Below, in pieces: positions 1 through 8,089 of a stretch of 64,000 bases of DNA. The translations under genes and the position numbers were made by a program. Source of the DNA: Clostridium_AM tanneri (GTDB taxonomy: Bacteria; Bacillota; Clostridia; Clostridiales; Clostridiaceae). How positions within the stretch are numbered: the first letter of the stretch is position 1; each line of letters begins with the position of its first letter. The notes under the pieces are model-generated. The model was not told the DNA's origin. It made no database searches and saw only the letters and a program-made list of their open reading frames with translations. Where the stretch lies: positions 1-64,000 of the forward strand of contig NZ_JARUJP010000009.1 in NCBI RefSeq assembly GCF_033659955.1. Direction: 5' to 3'.

Positions 1-42
1 ATTTTCTTTTGTATTAAATTGTAAATATCACTAGTAGAATTT

Positions 43-1206
43 TTATAAGGAAGCTTCAAATATAGATAGAACATCCTCTGCTTTAAGAGGCTTAAAATTA
101 CCTAGAGATCCCCTTCTAACAGCAGCCTTTGCCATAATTTCTAGGTTTTCACAGTTAATTCCAACCTCTGTTAAAGTTGATGGTATTCCTAATGAAGTAA
201 AGAATTCTCTTGTTTTATCTATGGCAGCATTGGCTATTTCAAATTTATCTCCATCTTTATCTAGGTCCCAAACATTAACTCCATAGTCTACAAAGTAATT
301 AACTGTACTGTCATCTAGAACGTGTTTCATCCAACTTGGAGTTAAAATAGCCAAACCTACTCCATGGGTTATATCATAAAATGCACTTAATTCATGCTCC
401 ATTCCATGAACACTCCAATTTGTCTCCTTTCCATAGGTTAACAATCCATTTATTGCAAGGCTAGATGCCCACATTATATTGGCTCTTGCTTCATAGTTTT
501 CTGGCTCTTTATAAGCAATAGGCCCATACTTTATACAGGTTTTAAGTAGTGCTTCTGCCATTCTGTTTTGAAGATAAGCCCCTTCTGTCTTATTAAAATA
601 TACTTCAAATATATGACTCATTATGTCAGCAGTGCCTGCTGCTGTCTGGTTTGCTGGTACGGTAAAGGTATATGTAGGATCTAGTATGGAAAACTTAGGA
701 AACATTCCAGGATGACCACAACCTAGTTTTTCCTTTGTTTCTAAATTACTAATAACAGCACCAGCATCCATTTCAGAACCAGTTGCTGAAAGAGTTAAAA
801 TAGTTCCTACTGGCAAAACATTTTCTATTCTACTTTTACCTGAAACTAAATCCCATGGATCACCTTCATAATAAAAGGCTGCACCAATAACCTTTGAACA
901 GTCTATGGTACTTCCTCCACCAACTGCAAGTATAAAGTCTATATCATTTTCCCGGCATATCTTAACACCTTCTTTTACACTGGTTATCCTTGGATTAGGT
1001 TCTATACCTCCAAGTTCCCAGTAGGAAATATTATTATCCTTTAAAATTTGTATTACAGTATCATATATACCAGTTCGTTTTATACTTCCACCTCCGTAGG
1101 TTAACAGTACTTTGGAACCATATTTTTTTATTTCCTTTGCTAATACCTTAATCTGATCCTTTCCAAAAAAAACCCTTGTAGGAATGTTGTAATTAAAATT
1201 TATCAT
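43..1206 (-). CDS. Iron-containing alcohol dehydrogenase, NADH-dependent butanol dehydrogenase type
   Basis: 387-residue group III (iron-containing) alcohol dehydrogenase, expected to reduce aldehydes such as butyraldehyde with NAD(P)H in the cytoplasm. The dinucleotide-binding GGGSTIDCSK segment lies near residues 95-105, and metal ligands are visible in GTADIMSHIFE (Asp and His) and in VHGMEHELSAFYDITHG (two further His). Length is normal for the BdhA/BdhB/YugJ family. It is monocistronic here, transcribed toward the window start, with its start at an ATG following a GAGAGGGG ribosome binding site. The family assignment is secure; which alcohol it uses cannot be read from sequence. Confidence 0.9.
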   Translation of the reverse strand: MINFNYNIPTRVFFGKDQIKVLAKEIKKYGSKVLLTYGGGSIKRTGIYDTVIQILKDNNISYWELGGIEPNPRITSVKEGVKICRENDIDFILAVGGGSTIDCSKVIGAAFYYEGDPWDLVSGKSRIENVLPVGTILTLSATGSEMDAGAVISNLETKEKLGCGHPGMFPKFSILDPTYTFTVPANQTAAGTADIMSHIFEVYFNKTEGAYLQNRMAEALLKTCIKYGPIAYKEPENYEARANIMWASSLAINGLLTYGKETNWSVHGMEHELSAFYDITHGVGLAILTPSWMKHVLDDSTVNYFVDYGVNVWDLDKDGDKFEIANAAIDKTREFFTSLGIPSTLTEVGINCENLEIMAKAAVRRGSLGNFKPLKAEDVLSIFEASL

Positions 1207-1380
1207 CTAGTCTAACCCCTCTCTTTTTTTCACTATAATTCTACCTAATTATTTTTATCTTGTAAAATTTATTTATTCATTTATAGAATATGGTATTTCT
1301 ATATAAATCACACCAAGGCAACATAGTATCGTTCACCACTTATCGCAATATTTATAATTATTATATATATTATTTTTTAC

Positions 1381-1410
1381 TTGACATAACCTTATTAGTT
1401 AAGCTATTAT
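1381..1410 (+). promoter_or_regulatory. Probable sigma-A promoter for the terC riboswitch transcript
   Basis: TTGACA at 1381-1386 followed after 18 bases by TATTAT at 1405-1410. It lies about 25 bases before the riboswitch fold begins, which is the expected arrangement for a leader-controlled gene. Confidence 0.6.
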
Positions 1411-1435
1411 TAATTTAGAACTTTAATAATCCTCT

Positions 1436-1577
1436 GTTAAAAGGGAGTAATTTAAATTACGAAGTCAACAATTCGATTTAGTGTTATAAATCTGGCTTTG
1501 TAAGCCTGTTTCAGGTTATAAGACTTTTGACATAGTTCATAGCCCAATATGAATTATGTTAAAAGCCTTTTATTTTG
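1436..1577 (+). promoter_or_regulatory. yybP-ykoY manganese riboswitch
   Basis: The leader of the TerC-family gene carries conserved pieces of the yybP-ykoY aptamer in order: AAAAGGGAGTAA at the 5' side, then GAAGTCAACAATTCG, then CTGGCTTTGTAAGCC, and a 3' strand AAAAGCCTTTT that can pair with the first segment to close P1. These match the known family (GGGGAGUA, GUCGUCAAUUCG, CCGGCUUUGU). This family senses Mn2+ and very often sits before ykoY-type TerC genes, as here. Start and end are approximate to a few bases. Confidence 0.85.
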
Positions 1578-1617
1578 TCCTAGGTTAACATAAATTTTTT
1601 ATAAGGGAGGCAATTTT

Positions 1618-2478
1618 ATGTCAACGAAGAAATCACTACTACATTTAGGTTTTTGGGTTGGATTAGCAGTGCTATTTAACATTGGAATTTACTTTTTCAT
1701 GGGTACGGAAAAAGCTTTAGCTTTTCTTGGTGGATACGTAATTGAGCAAAGTCTAAGTTTAGATAACCTATTTTTGTTTCTTTTAATATTCCAAAGTTTT
1801 GGGATAAAGGAAGAATATCAGAAAAGAGTTCTTACTTATGGAATCATTGGAGCTATTATTTTAAGACTTATATTCATAGTATTAGGAGTAACTATTGTTA
1901 ACAAATTTCACTGGATTCTTTACATTTTTGGTTTGCTTCTTATATTTAGCGGAATTAGAATGTTCCGAAATGAAGAAAATGCGGATAGCTTTAAAGACAG
2001 TAAAATAATAAAAGTTCTTAATAGGATTATACCTGTTTCTGACACTCTTGAAGGGGAAAAATTTTTCACAAGAAAAAATGGAATTCTATACGCTACACCA
2101 TTGTTTGCTATACTACTGCTTGTAGAAGGTTCCGATATTATTTTTGCTATAGATTCTATACCAGCTATATTTTCTATAACTACTGATCCTTTCATAGTAT
2201 ATACCTCTAATATGTTTGCTATACTAGGGCTTAGAAACCTATACTTTCTTTTAGAAAAGCTTCATAATAAGTTTGCTTATGTGAAATATGGTGTTGCCAG
2301 CATATTAATATTTACTGGAATAAAACTAGCAATTTTATTCTTCCACATTGAAATATCTATAGTAGCATCCTTGATTACAATATTCTCTATTCTAACGATT
2401 AGTATTATAACCTCAATAGTTAAAAGTAAAGAGGAAGCTGACTATTCCAGTAATTCTGAGGAAAAGATTGCAAGGTAA
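1618..2478 (+). CDS. TerC family integral membrane protein (YkoY/Alx type), probable Mn exporter
   Basis: 286-residue polytopic membrane protein of the TerC family. Visible family features include the acidic membrane motif EQSLSLDNLFLF near residues 42-53 and LLLVEGSDIIFAIDSIPAI near 160-180, whose acidic residues are thought to bind metal. YkoY-type proteins with a Mn2+ riboswitch have been linked to Mn2+ efflux or Mn loading of exported proteins, which fits the leader upstream. ATG start with AAGGGAGG eight bases upstream. Although TerC is named after tellurite resistance and a TerY-type operon lies 5 kb downstream, the riboswitch argues for a manganese role. Confidence 0.88.
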   Translation: MSTKKSLLHLGFWVGLAVLFNIGIYFFMGTEKALAFLGGYVIEQSLSLDNLFLFLLIFQSFGIKEEYQKRVLTYGIIGAIILRLIFIVLGVTIVNKFHWILYIFGLLLIFSGIRMFRNEENADSFKDSKIIKVLNRIIPVSDTLEGEKFFTRKNGILYATPLFAILLLVEGSDIIFAIDSIPAIFSITTDPFIVYTSNMFAILGLRNLYFLLEKLHNKFAYVKYGVASILIFTGIKLAILFFHIEISIVASLITIFSILTISIITSIVKSKEEADYSSNSEEKIAR

Positions 2479-2512
2479 GAACAATTGATAAGGTTTATGT
2501 TATTACTATAAT

Positions 2513-2555
2513 GAAAAAGCAAAGGTAAGTAAATTATACCTTTGCTTTTTTATTC
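2513..2555 (+). terminator. Rho-independent terminator after terC
   Basis: Inverted repeat AAAAAGCAAAGGTA (2513-2526) and TACCTTTGCTTTTTT (2537-2551) followed by T-rich sequence. The A-run on the 5' side would also let it stop minus-strand transcripts from the fructose operon. Confidence 0.8.
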
Positions 2556-2591
2556 TGTTGTTTTTCTTTGACAAGTTATTTGTAATAACTT

Positions 2592-4484
2592 CTATTCATT
2601 ATTTTCCAGTGGTTTTTTTAAAAACCCTAACATAAAGGCTGTAATAAATGCTCCTATTAGGATAGCTAAAATATAAAGCAATGGATTTCCCTTTACTATT
2701 GGTATTACAAATATACCACCGTGAGGAGCAGGTAGTCCTATATTAAACATCATAGTTAATGCTCCAGATATTGCTGATCCAACAATTACTGAAGGTATGA
2801 CCCTTCCTGGATCTGCAGCTGCAAAAGGTATAGCTCCTTCTGTTATGAAGCTAGCGCCCATTATATAGTTAGTTTTACCTGCATCTCTTTCTTCCTTAGT
2901 AAATCTATTTTTGAATATAGTTGTTGCAATAGCAATTCCTATTGGAGGCACCATACCTGCTGCCATTATAGCAGCATGAGGATAGTAGTTTCCTGCATCA
3001 ATCATTGCAATACCAAAGGTAAAGGCAGCTTTATTTATTGGACCACCCATATCAACAGCCATCATACCACCAAGAATTAAACCTAAAATAACCCTATTAG
3101 TTGTTCCCATTGATCCTAACCATGTTTGCATTGCTGTGTTAATGGCTTTAACAGGGTTTACTATAAATAGCAGCATAACTGCACCAGTTATGAATATACC
3201 AAGTAGAGGATATATAAGAACTGGCTTTATACCCTCAAGAGATTCTGGAAGCCCGGAGAATACCTTCTTAACTAATAGTACAGAGTAACCTCCAAGAAAA
3301 CCAGCAATTAATCCACCTAAGAAACCGGCACCATTGTTTGCTGCAATTAAACCACCTACCATTGCTGGAGCAAAACCAGGTCTATCTGCTATGCTGCTTC
3401 CGATAAATCCAGCAAGCACCGGCACCATTAAGGCAAAAGCATTACCTCCACCTATATCCATTAGGAGTTTTGCTATAGGATTAAAGGATGGATCCTTTGG
3501 ATCATTAGCATGAATACCGAACATGAAGGATATTGCAATTAGTATACCTCCACCTACAACGAAAGGAAGCATATTTGACACACCACTCATGAGATGCTTA
3601 TAAAAACCTATTTTTTCACTTTTGTCTCCTGCTGGAGTTTCTCTATTTCCACTATGATGATATACTGGTTCATCTCCCTGTAATCCTCTATTTATAAGTT
3701 CTTCAGCCTTTTTAATTCCATGTGCTACAGGAACTTGAATTACTTTTTTACCTTCAAACCTAGCCATCTCAACTTGTTTATCTGCAGCTACTATTATTGC
3801 TGCTGCTCTACTAATTTCATCTTCAGTTAATCTATTCTTTACTCCAGTAGAACCATTAGTTTCAACCTTAATATCTACTCCCATTTCTCTTGCCTTATTT
3901 TTAAGAGAATCTGCTGCCATGTAAGTATGGGCTATACCAGTAGGGCATGCAGTAACAGCAAGGATTAACTTTTTTTCTTCAGTTTTCTTCTCTGTTGACA
4001 ATGATTTATTGCTTTCAGCTTGTAAATAAACTTTTTCTTGATTATCAATTAGATTTAATATCTCATCCTTTGATTTTGCATTAACAAGTCCCTCTTTAAA
4101 GCTTTCATTCATAAGTAAGCTTGATAGTCTTGATAAGGTTTCTAAATGTTCATTATGTGCCCCTTCACTTGCAGCTATCATAAAGAATATATGAGCATTA
4201 GTACCATCTAGAGAATCATAATCTATACCTTCCTTAGAACGGCCAAAGGCTATAGATGGAACCTTTACTGCTGTAGTTTTAGCATGGGGAATAGCTATTC
4301 CATCACCTATTCCCGTTGAGAACTCATTTTCTCTTTTCCATATAGCTTTTTTATATTCTTCCGTATTACTCAATCTTCCAGCTGTATCTAGTTTATTTAC
4401 TAATTCATCAATTACTTCTGCTTTAGATTTAGAATTTAAGTCTAAAATAATAGTATCTCTTTTTAAAAGCTCTGTAATTTTCAT
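2592..4484 (-). CDS. fruA: PTS fructose transporter EIIABC
   Basis: 630-residue fused fructose permease of the phosphotransferase system, which imports fructose as fructose-1-phosphate. Domains in order: EIIA (residues about 1-145, with the phosphorylated His in GIAIPHAK), EIIB (about 170-265, with the phospho-Cys in VTACPTGIAHTYMAA), and EIIC (about 290-625, many membrane segments and the PAPHGG motif near the end). It is the last gene of the fruR-fruK-fruA operon; 181 bases separate it from fruK. The fructose assignment follows from the EIIB motif and the neighbouring 1-phosphofructokinase. Confidence 0.95.
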   Translation of the reverse strand: MKITELLKRDTIILDLNSKSKAEVIDELVNKLDTAGRLSNTEEYKKAIWKRENEFSTGIGDGIAIPHAKTTAVKVPSIAFGRSKEGIDYDSLDGTNAHIFFMIAASEGAHNEHLETLSRLSSLLMNESFKEGLVNAKSKDEILNLIDNQEKVYLQAESNKSLSTEKKTEEKKLILAVTACPTGIAHTYMAADSLKNKAREMGVDIKVETNGSTGVKNRLTEDEISRAAAIIVAADKQVEMARFEGKKVIQVPVAHGIKKAEELINRGLQGDEPVYHHSGNRETPAGDKSEKIGFYKHLMSGVSNMLPFVVGGGILIAISFMFGIHANDPKDPSFNPIAKLLMDIGGGNAFALMVPVLAGFIGSSIADRPGFAPAMVGGLIAANNGAGFLGGLIAGFLGGYSVLLVKKVFSGLPESLEGIKPVLIYPLLGIFITGAVMLLFIVNPVKAINTAMQTWLGSMGTTNRVILGLILGGMMAVDMGGPINKAAFTFGIAMIDAGNYYPHAAIMAAGMVPPIGIAIATTIFKNRFTKEERDAGKTNYIMGASFITEGAIPFAAADPGRVIPSVIVGSAISGALTMMFNIGLPAPHGGIFVIPIVKGNPLLYILAILIGAFITAFMLGFLKKPLENNE

Positions 4485-4665
4485 TTTTACCTCCGCATTG
4501 TTTTATTTTTAAATTTTTATGGTTAATTTACCTTTGTACACCTTTACATAATCTTTATTATTTAAACTAAGGTAGTCTTAATTATTCTTATACAACATAG
4601 GTATGCCTGATTTAGCTGATGATATAAAATTGTTTTCTATATTATATCTATACAATCACAGCGTG

Positions 4666-5577
4666 CTATAACTTAGTTATGGTTATTTCTGTGAGCAGTT
4701 TCTTTACATCTTCCATTTTACATAAATCCATTGAAAATGCTGTGGCACTTCCTGTTGCAGCACCAAATTTAAGTGCTTCAACTAAACTTGATTTTTCAGA
4801 ATAACTTGCAATAAACCCGGCAATTAAAGAGTCCCCAGCGCCTACTGAATTTTTTACAATTCCCTTTGGAGCAGATGCATGAAAAACACCTTCATTACAT
4901 ATTAATAATGCACCTTCACTGGCCATAGAAATAACTACATTTTCTGCTCCCTTTTCTTTAAGCTCATTACCATAGTGTATTAGTTCCTCTTTACTGTTTA
5001 TTTTTACATTAAATATTTCTTCCAGTTCATGATTGTTAGGCTTAATTAAAAAAGGGTTAAACTTTAATGTAGCTATTAAAGCTTCTCCTGTAGTATCAAC
5101 TACAACCTTTACTGCCTTATGCGAACATTTTTGCTGAATTATTGAATAAATATCCATTGGCAATGACTTTTGCACATTTCCCGCTAATACTAAAAAATCT
5201 TTAGAACTTAATTTATCAATTTTCTTGAATAACCTGTTTAGAGCTTCTTCATCTATCTCTGGACCAGCACCATTTATTTCTGTTTCTTCCTTTGATTTAA
5301 GCTTTACATTTATCCTTGTGTCACCACTAACTTCTATAAAGTCTGTTTCAACACCTTGACTTTTTAAAGAGTCAACTATAAACCTACCTGTAAAGCCTCC
5401 AATAAATCCAAATGCTCTGCTTTGAATATCTAGATTTTTTAAAACCCTAGATACATTTATTCCCTTTCCGCCAGCATACTTATATTCTTTTGTAACTCTA
5501 TTTACTTTTCCTTTTTCAAATTCTTCAACATCAATGACATAATCTATAGATGGATTAAATGTTACTGTGTATATCAT
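4666..5577 (-). CDS. fruK: 1-phosphofructokinase
   Basis: 303-residue PfkB-family sugar kinase that phosphorylates fructose-1-phosphate to fructose-1,6-bisphosphate with ATP. The N-terminal NPSIDYVI, the GGKGINVSRVL substrate motif (near residues 37-47) and the C-terminal NSVGAGDSLIAGF anion-hole and catalytic Asp motif are intact. Its start overlaps the stop of the upstream DeoR regulator (ATGA-type overlap), showing translational coupling. Together with FruA it completes fructose uptake into glycolysis. Confidence 0.94.
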   Translation of the reverse strand: MIYTVTFNPSIDYVIDVEEFEKGKVNRVTKEYKYAGGKGINVSRVLKNLDIQSRAFGFIGGFTGRFIVDSLKSQGVETDFIEVSGDTRINVKLKSKEETEINGAGPEIDEEALNRLFKKIDKLSSKDFLVLAGNVQKSLPMDIYSIIQQKCSHKAVKVVVDTTGEALIATLKFNPFLIKPNNHELEEIFNVKINSKEELIHYGNELKEKGAENVVISMASEGALLICNEGVFHASAPKGIVKNSVGAGDSLIAGFIASYSEKSSLVEALKFGAATGSATAFSMDLCKMEDVKKLLTEITITKL

Positions 5578-6326
5578 TGTTCTACCACAACCTTTAGTTT
5601 AGTTTTTTTACTATAATTTTCATAATCTTCTATCCGAGAGTTTGTAATAATCATAGCTTTTTCCAAATCCGCTACTTTAACAAAACTTACCTCCCCAAAT
5701 TTACTGTCATCTGCCAAAATAAAAGCTTGTCTTGATTGCTTAATAGCACTTTCTTTGAGTATAGCTTCCTCTGAATCTGGTGTAGTAAATCCTTGCTCTA
5801 AATGAACTCCATTGATTCCTAGAAAAGACTTATCAAACCTAAATTTTTCTAAACTTTTCAAAGCATCTATGCCTACAACTGCTTTTGTAGTTTCTTTAAC
5901 TTTTCCACCTAAAATATAAGAGTTAATATTTCGTTCAACAAGAGCATTTATATGTTTAAGTCCGTTGGTAACTACTATTATATTTTTTTTATCAATAAAT
6001 TGAATCATTTCGAAGGTAGATGTTCCTGCATCTAGGTAGATGCAATCACCATCTTTTACAAGTGATGCAGCATATTTACCGATTAATCTTTTTTCATCTA
6101 CGCTCTGAACTTCCTTTTCAAGGTAAGTTTGTTCGATGAGTCTTCCCTTAGTTAATGTAGCTCCCCCATGTATTCTCTTAATGCTGTTTGTACTTTCTAA
6201 TATAGTTAAGTCTCGTCTTATGGTGGACTCTGAAGTGTTTGTTGCTTCCACAAGTTCATTTATCTTTACTACGCCTTTTTCTTTGAGAAGCTCAAGTATC
6301 ACATTATGTCTTTCTTCTGTTAACAA
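5574..6326 (-). CDS. fruR: DeoR-family regulator of the fructose operon
   Basis: 250-residue DeoR-family repressor. The N-terminal winged helix (ERHNVILELLKEKGVV..., residues 4-55) contains the family signature TSESTIRRDL, followed by a phosphosugar-sensing DeoRC domain with DAGTSTFEM near residue 99 and GVHLEQGF near 170. It heads the fruR-fruK-fruA operon and so probably autoregulates it in response to fructose-1-phosphate. Start ATG follows GAAGGTG. Candidate operators lie just upstream at 6383-6412. Confidence 0.9.
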   Translation of the reverse strand: MLTEERHNVILELLKEKGVVKINELVEATNTSESTIRRDLTILESTNSIKRIHGGATLTKGRLIEQTYLEKEVQSVDEKRLIGKYAASLVKDGDCIYLDAGTSTFEMIQFIDKKNIIVVTNGLKHINALVERNINSYILGGKVKETTKAVVGIDALKSLEKFRFDKSFLGINGVHLEQGFTTPDSEEAILKESAIKQSRQAFILADDSKFGEVSFVKVADLEKAMIITNSRIEDYENYSKKTKLKVVVEQ

Positions 6327-6359
6327 CTATAATCACCTTCTTAAATAACTTATGTAAAC

Positions 6360-6412
6360 ATTATAATAGATAAAAAACAAAATTTCAATCAATTTCATTC
6401 AAATTAAATCAA
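6360..6412 (-). promoter_or_regulatory. fru operon promoter with tandem 10-bp repeats, candidate FruR operator
   Basis: On the minus strand TTGAAA (plus coordinates 6383-6388) and TATAAT (6360-6365) are separated by exactly 17 bases. The plus strand shows three consecutive 10-base units, TTTCAATCAA (6383-6392), TTTCATTCAA (6393-6402) and ATTAAATCAA (6403-6412); the first overlaps the -35 box. Repeats phased on one helical turn suit a multimeric DeoR-family protein. Operator assignment is inferred from position. Confidence 0.6.
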
Positions 6413-6590
6413 ATACTTTCACAAATCCTTCAAAACACTTCAACACCTTTAGTTATAATAATAAAACCTATACCTTTTGTAGTAATACTATTATTATTAT
6501 GTTAAAATTATTTAATATGTTGGGGAGATTTTCTAAATACACTTACTCCCTTACTTTAAATTTTGATATAAGCCATGAAGGAGGACAACT

Positions 6591-7304
6591 ATGAATACTA
6601 TTTTATTTGATCTTGATGGAACACTACTTTCTATGGATATGATTTTATTTGAAAAACTATATTTTAGAGAACTAACAGATACCTTTTCCGATATAATGGA
6701 ACCTGAAAAGTTTGCAAAGAATATTTGGGAATCGACAAAGGCTATGGTTAAAAATACTGAATTTAGAACCAATGAAGAAGTTTTTATGGAGGACTTTGGG
6801 AAAAGATTGGAAGCCGATATATCTGTTCTAAAGAATCGTTTTGATGAATTTTATGATACAAGGTTCTTGAATGTAAGAGAAGCAGTTCACAACATTGAAA
6901 GTATTAAAGAAAGTGTTAAAATACTGAAGGAAAAAGGTTATAAAATAGTTGTAGCCACAAACCCTATGTTTCCAGCGAAAGCAATTTATCATAGAATACG
7001 CTGGGCTGGTTTTGACCCAGAAGAATTTTCATATATAAGTACCTTTGAAACCAATCACTACTGCAAACCTCAGTTAAAGTACTACGAGGAAATACTAAAA
7101 GATATAGAGAAATCTCCTGTAGAATGTCTTATGGTTGGAAATGACGTGCAAGAAGACCTTGTAGCCAAAAATCTTGGAATGAAGACTTATCTAATAACAG
7201 ATAACATGTTACATAGAACAGAAGACGCTATAATTACAGATTACAAGGGAAATTATGAAGACTTTTTCCAATTTGTAAAAGAGTTACCAAGAGCTGATTT
7301 TTAG
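6591..7304 (+). CDS. HAD-superfamily hydrolase
   Basis: 237-residue cytosolic haloacid-dehalogenase-type phosphatase. Motif I is FDLDGTLLS (nucleophile Asp near residue 7), motif II VVATNP (Thr near 118), and motif III/IV GNDVQEDLVAKNLGMKTYLIT near 184-204. It resembles phosphoglycolate phosphatase-like or nucleotidase-like HADs with an alpha-helical cap; the substrate cannot be assigned. Start ATG follows GAAGGAGGA. It converges on the eight-gene phosphorylation operon and shares the terminator between them. HAD enzymes also occur in Ter-type gene clusters, but opposite strand argues against common control. Confidence 0.85.
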   Translation: MNTILFDLDGTLLSMDMILFEKLYFRELTDTFSDIMEPEKFAKNIWESTKAMVKNTEFRTNEEVFMEDFGKRLEADISVLKNRFDEFYDTRFLNVREAVHNIESIKESVKILKEKGYKIVVATNPMFPAKAIYHRIRWAGFDPEEFSYISTFETNHYCKPQLKYYEEILKDIEKSPVECLMVGNDVQEDLVAKNLGMKTYLITDNMLHRTEDAIITDYKGNYEDFFQFVKELPRADF

Positions 7305-7339
7305 TCCTATATAAATAAATCTTCTTTGAATTTATTAGC

Positions 7340-7377
7340 AAAAAGGGACATCTCCTTTGGAGATACCCCTTTTTATT
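7340..7377 (+). terminator. Bidirectional terminator between the HAD gene and the PIN/kinase operon
   Basis: Hairpin with AAAAAGGG...ATCTCC, loop TTT, GGAGAT...CCCCTTTTT. A-run on one side and T-run on the other let it end both converging transcripts. Confidence 0.8.
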
Positions 7378-7383
7378 AAAAAT

Positions 7384-8019
7384 CTACCTTACAGGTATAA
7401 ATAATTTTTTGCATTCAGGACAGTATACTTTTTTTCCGTTGTCGTATAATTTATCTATAAACCACTTATTTTCCTTAAACCATTTATGGCAGTTGAAGCA
7501 TCTTGTACTAACAGTTCTTACTTTTTTTTCTTTTATCAATTCTTCCCAATTAACTAGGTTTCCATCATCGGAAACTCTGAAAGCTGCTATATCTTTTGTA
7601 GATGTGATATCATTTTGATTTTTAATCCCTAGAATAGACTTAGCTAATGATCTATCCTGAGTTATAAGAGCTAAATCTGCGTTCTTACCAAACTGTGTAA
7701 ATATCTTTAAAAATTGCGTATCTGTATAGGAATCTTCTTCTGTTCCGTAGTGCTCTAAAGTTCCCCCCTGAAAATACATATAATTAACAAGCTTAACCGC
7801 TTTCTTAGCTCTTTCTCTTGCCTTTTCATCTTCACTATCAGTTAACAAATTTATTTCTTCCGCTACTTTGTACTGTATGATAAATTTTTTATTACTATTC
7901 TTTAATTCCCTTTCAGCTTTATGAATAAAAAACTCTTCTGCTCCAGTACAGAGAAAACTGGAAGTATCTACTAGTATTCTATATTTATTAAATAATTCAG
8001 AGTAATTAATAACTACCAC
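7384..8019 (-). CDS. PIN-like nuclease domain protein with C-terminal zinc ribbon
   Basis: 211-residue predicted metal-dependent RNase of the PIN-like fold. Acidic positions expected in the active site are visible: RILVDTSSF (Asp18), KVAEEINLL (Glu), YTDTQFLK (Asp) and LALITQDRSLA (Asp). The tail is a zinc ribbon, Cys174-x2-Cys177, 22 residues, then Cys200-x2-Cys203. Both ends are clearly homologous to the ends of the PIN-kinase fusion at 10815-12530, with identical ribbon spacing, as if the kinase were removed. Last gene of the eight-gene operon. The GTG at 8019 overlaps its own AAGGAG; an ATT at 8008-8010 sits eight bases after AAGGAG and would align the first Asp with its paralogue, so the start is uncertain. 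Confidence 0.75.
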   Translation of the reverse strand: MVVINYSELFNKYRILVDTSSFLCTGAEEFFIHKAERELKNSNKKFIIQYKVAEEINLLTDSEDEKARERAKKAVKLVNYMYFQGGTLEHYGTEEDSYTDTQFLKIFTQFGKNADLALITQDRSLAKSILGIKNQNDITSTKDIAAFRVSDDGNLVNWEELIKEKKVRTVSTRCFNCHKWFKENKWFIDKLYDNGKKVYCPECKKLFIPVR

Positions 8020-8089
8020 TCCTTAATTGCAATTTACAGTCTAAATTTTAAAAAGTAAGCTGATAAAAAATAATATCTTCAAAGACTAT

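Noticed and set aside
6591..7304. HAD gene as ninth member of the Ter-type operon
   Set aside because: Opposite strand, shared terminator between them and own upstream region; only proximity connects them.
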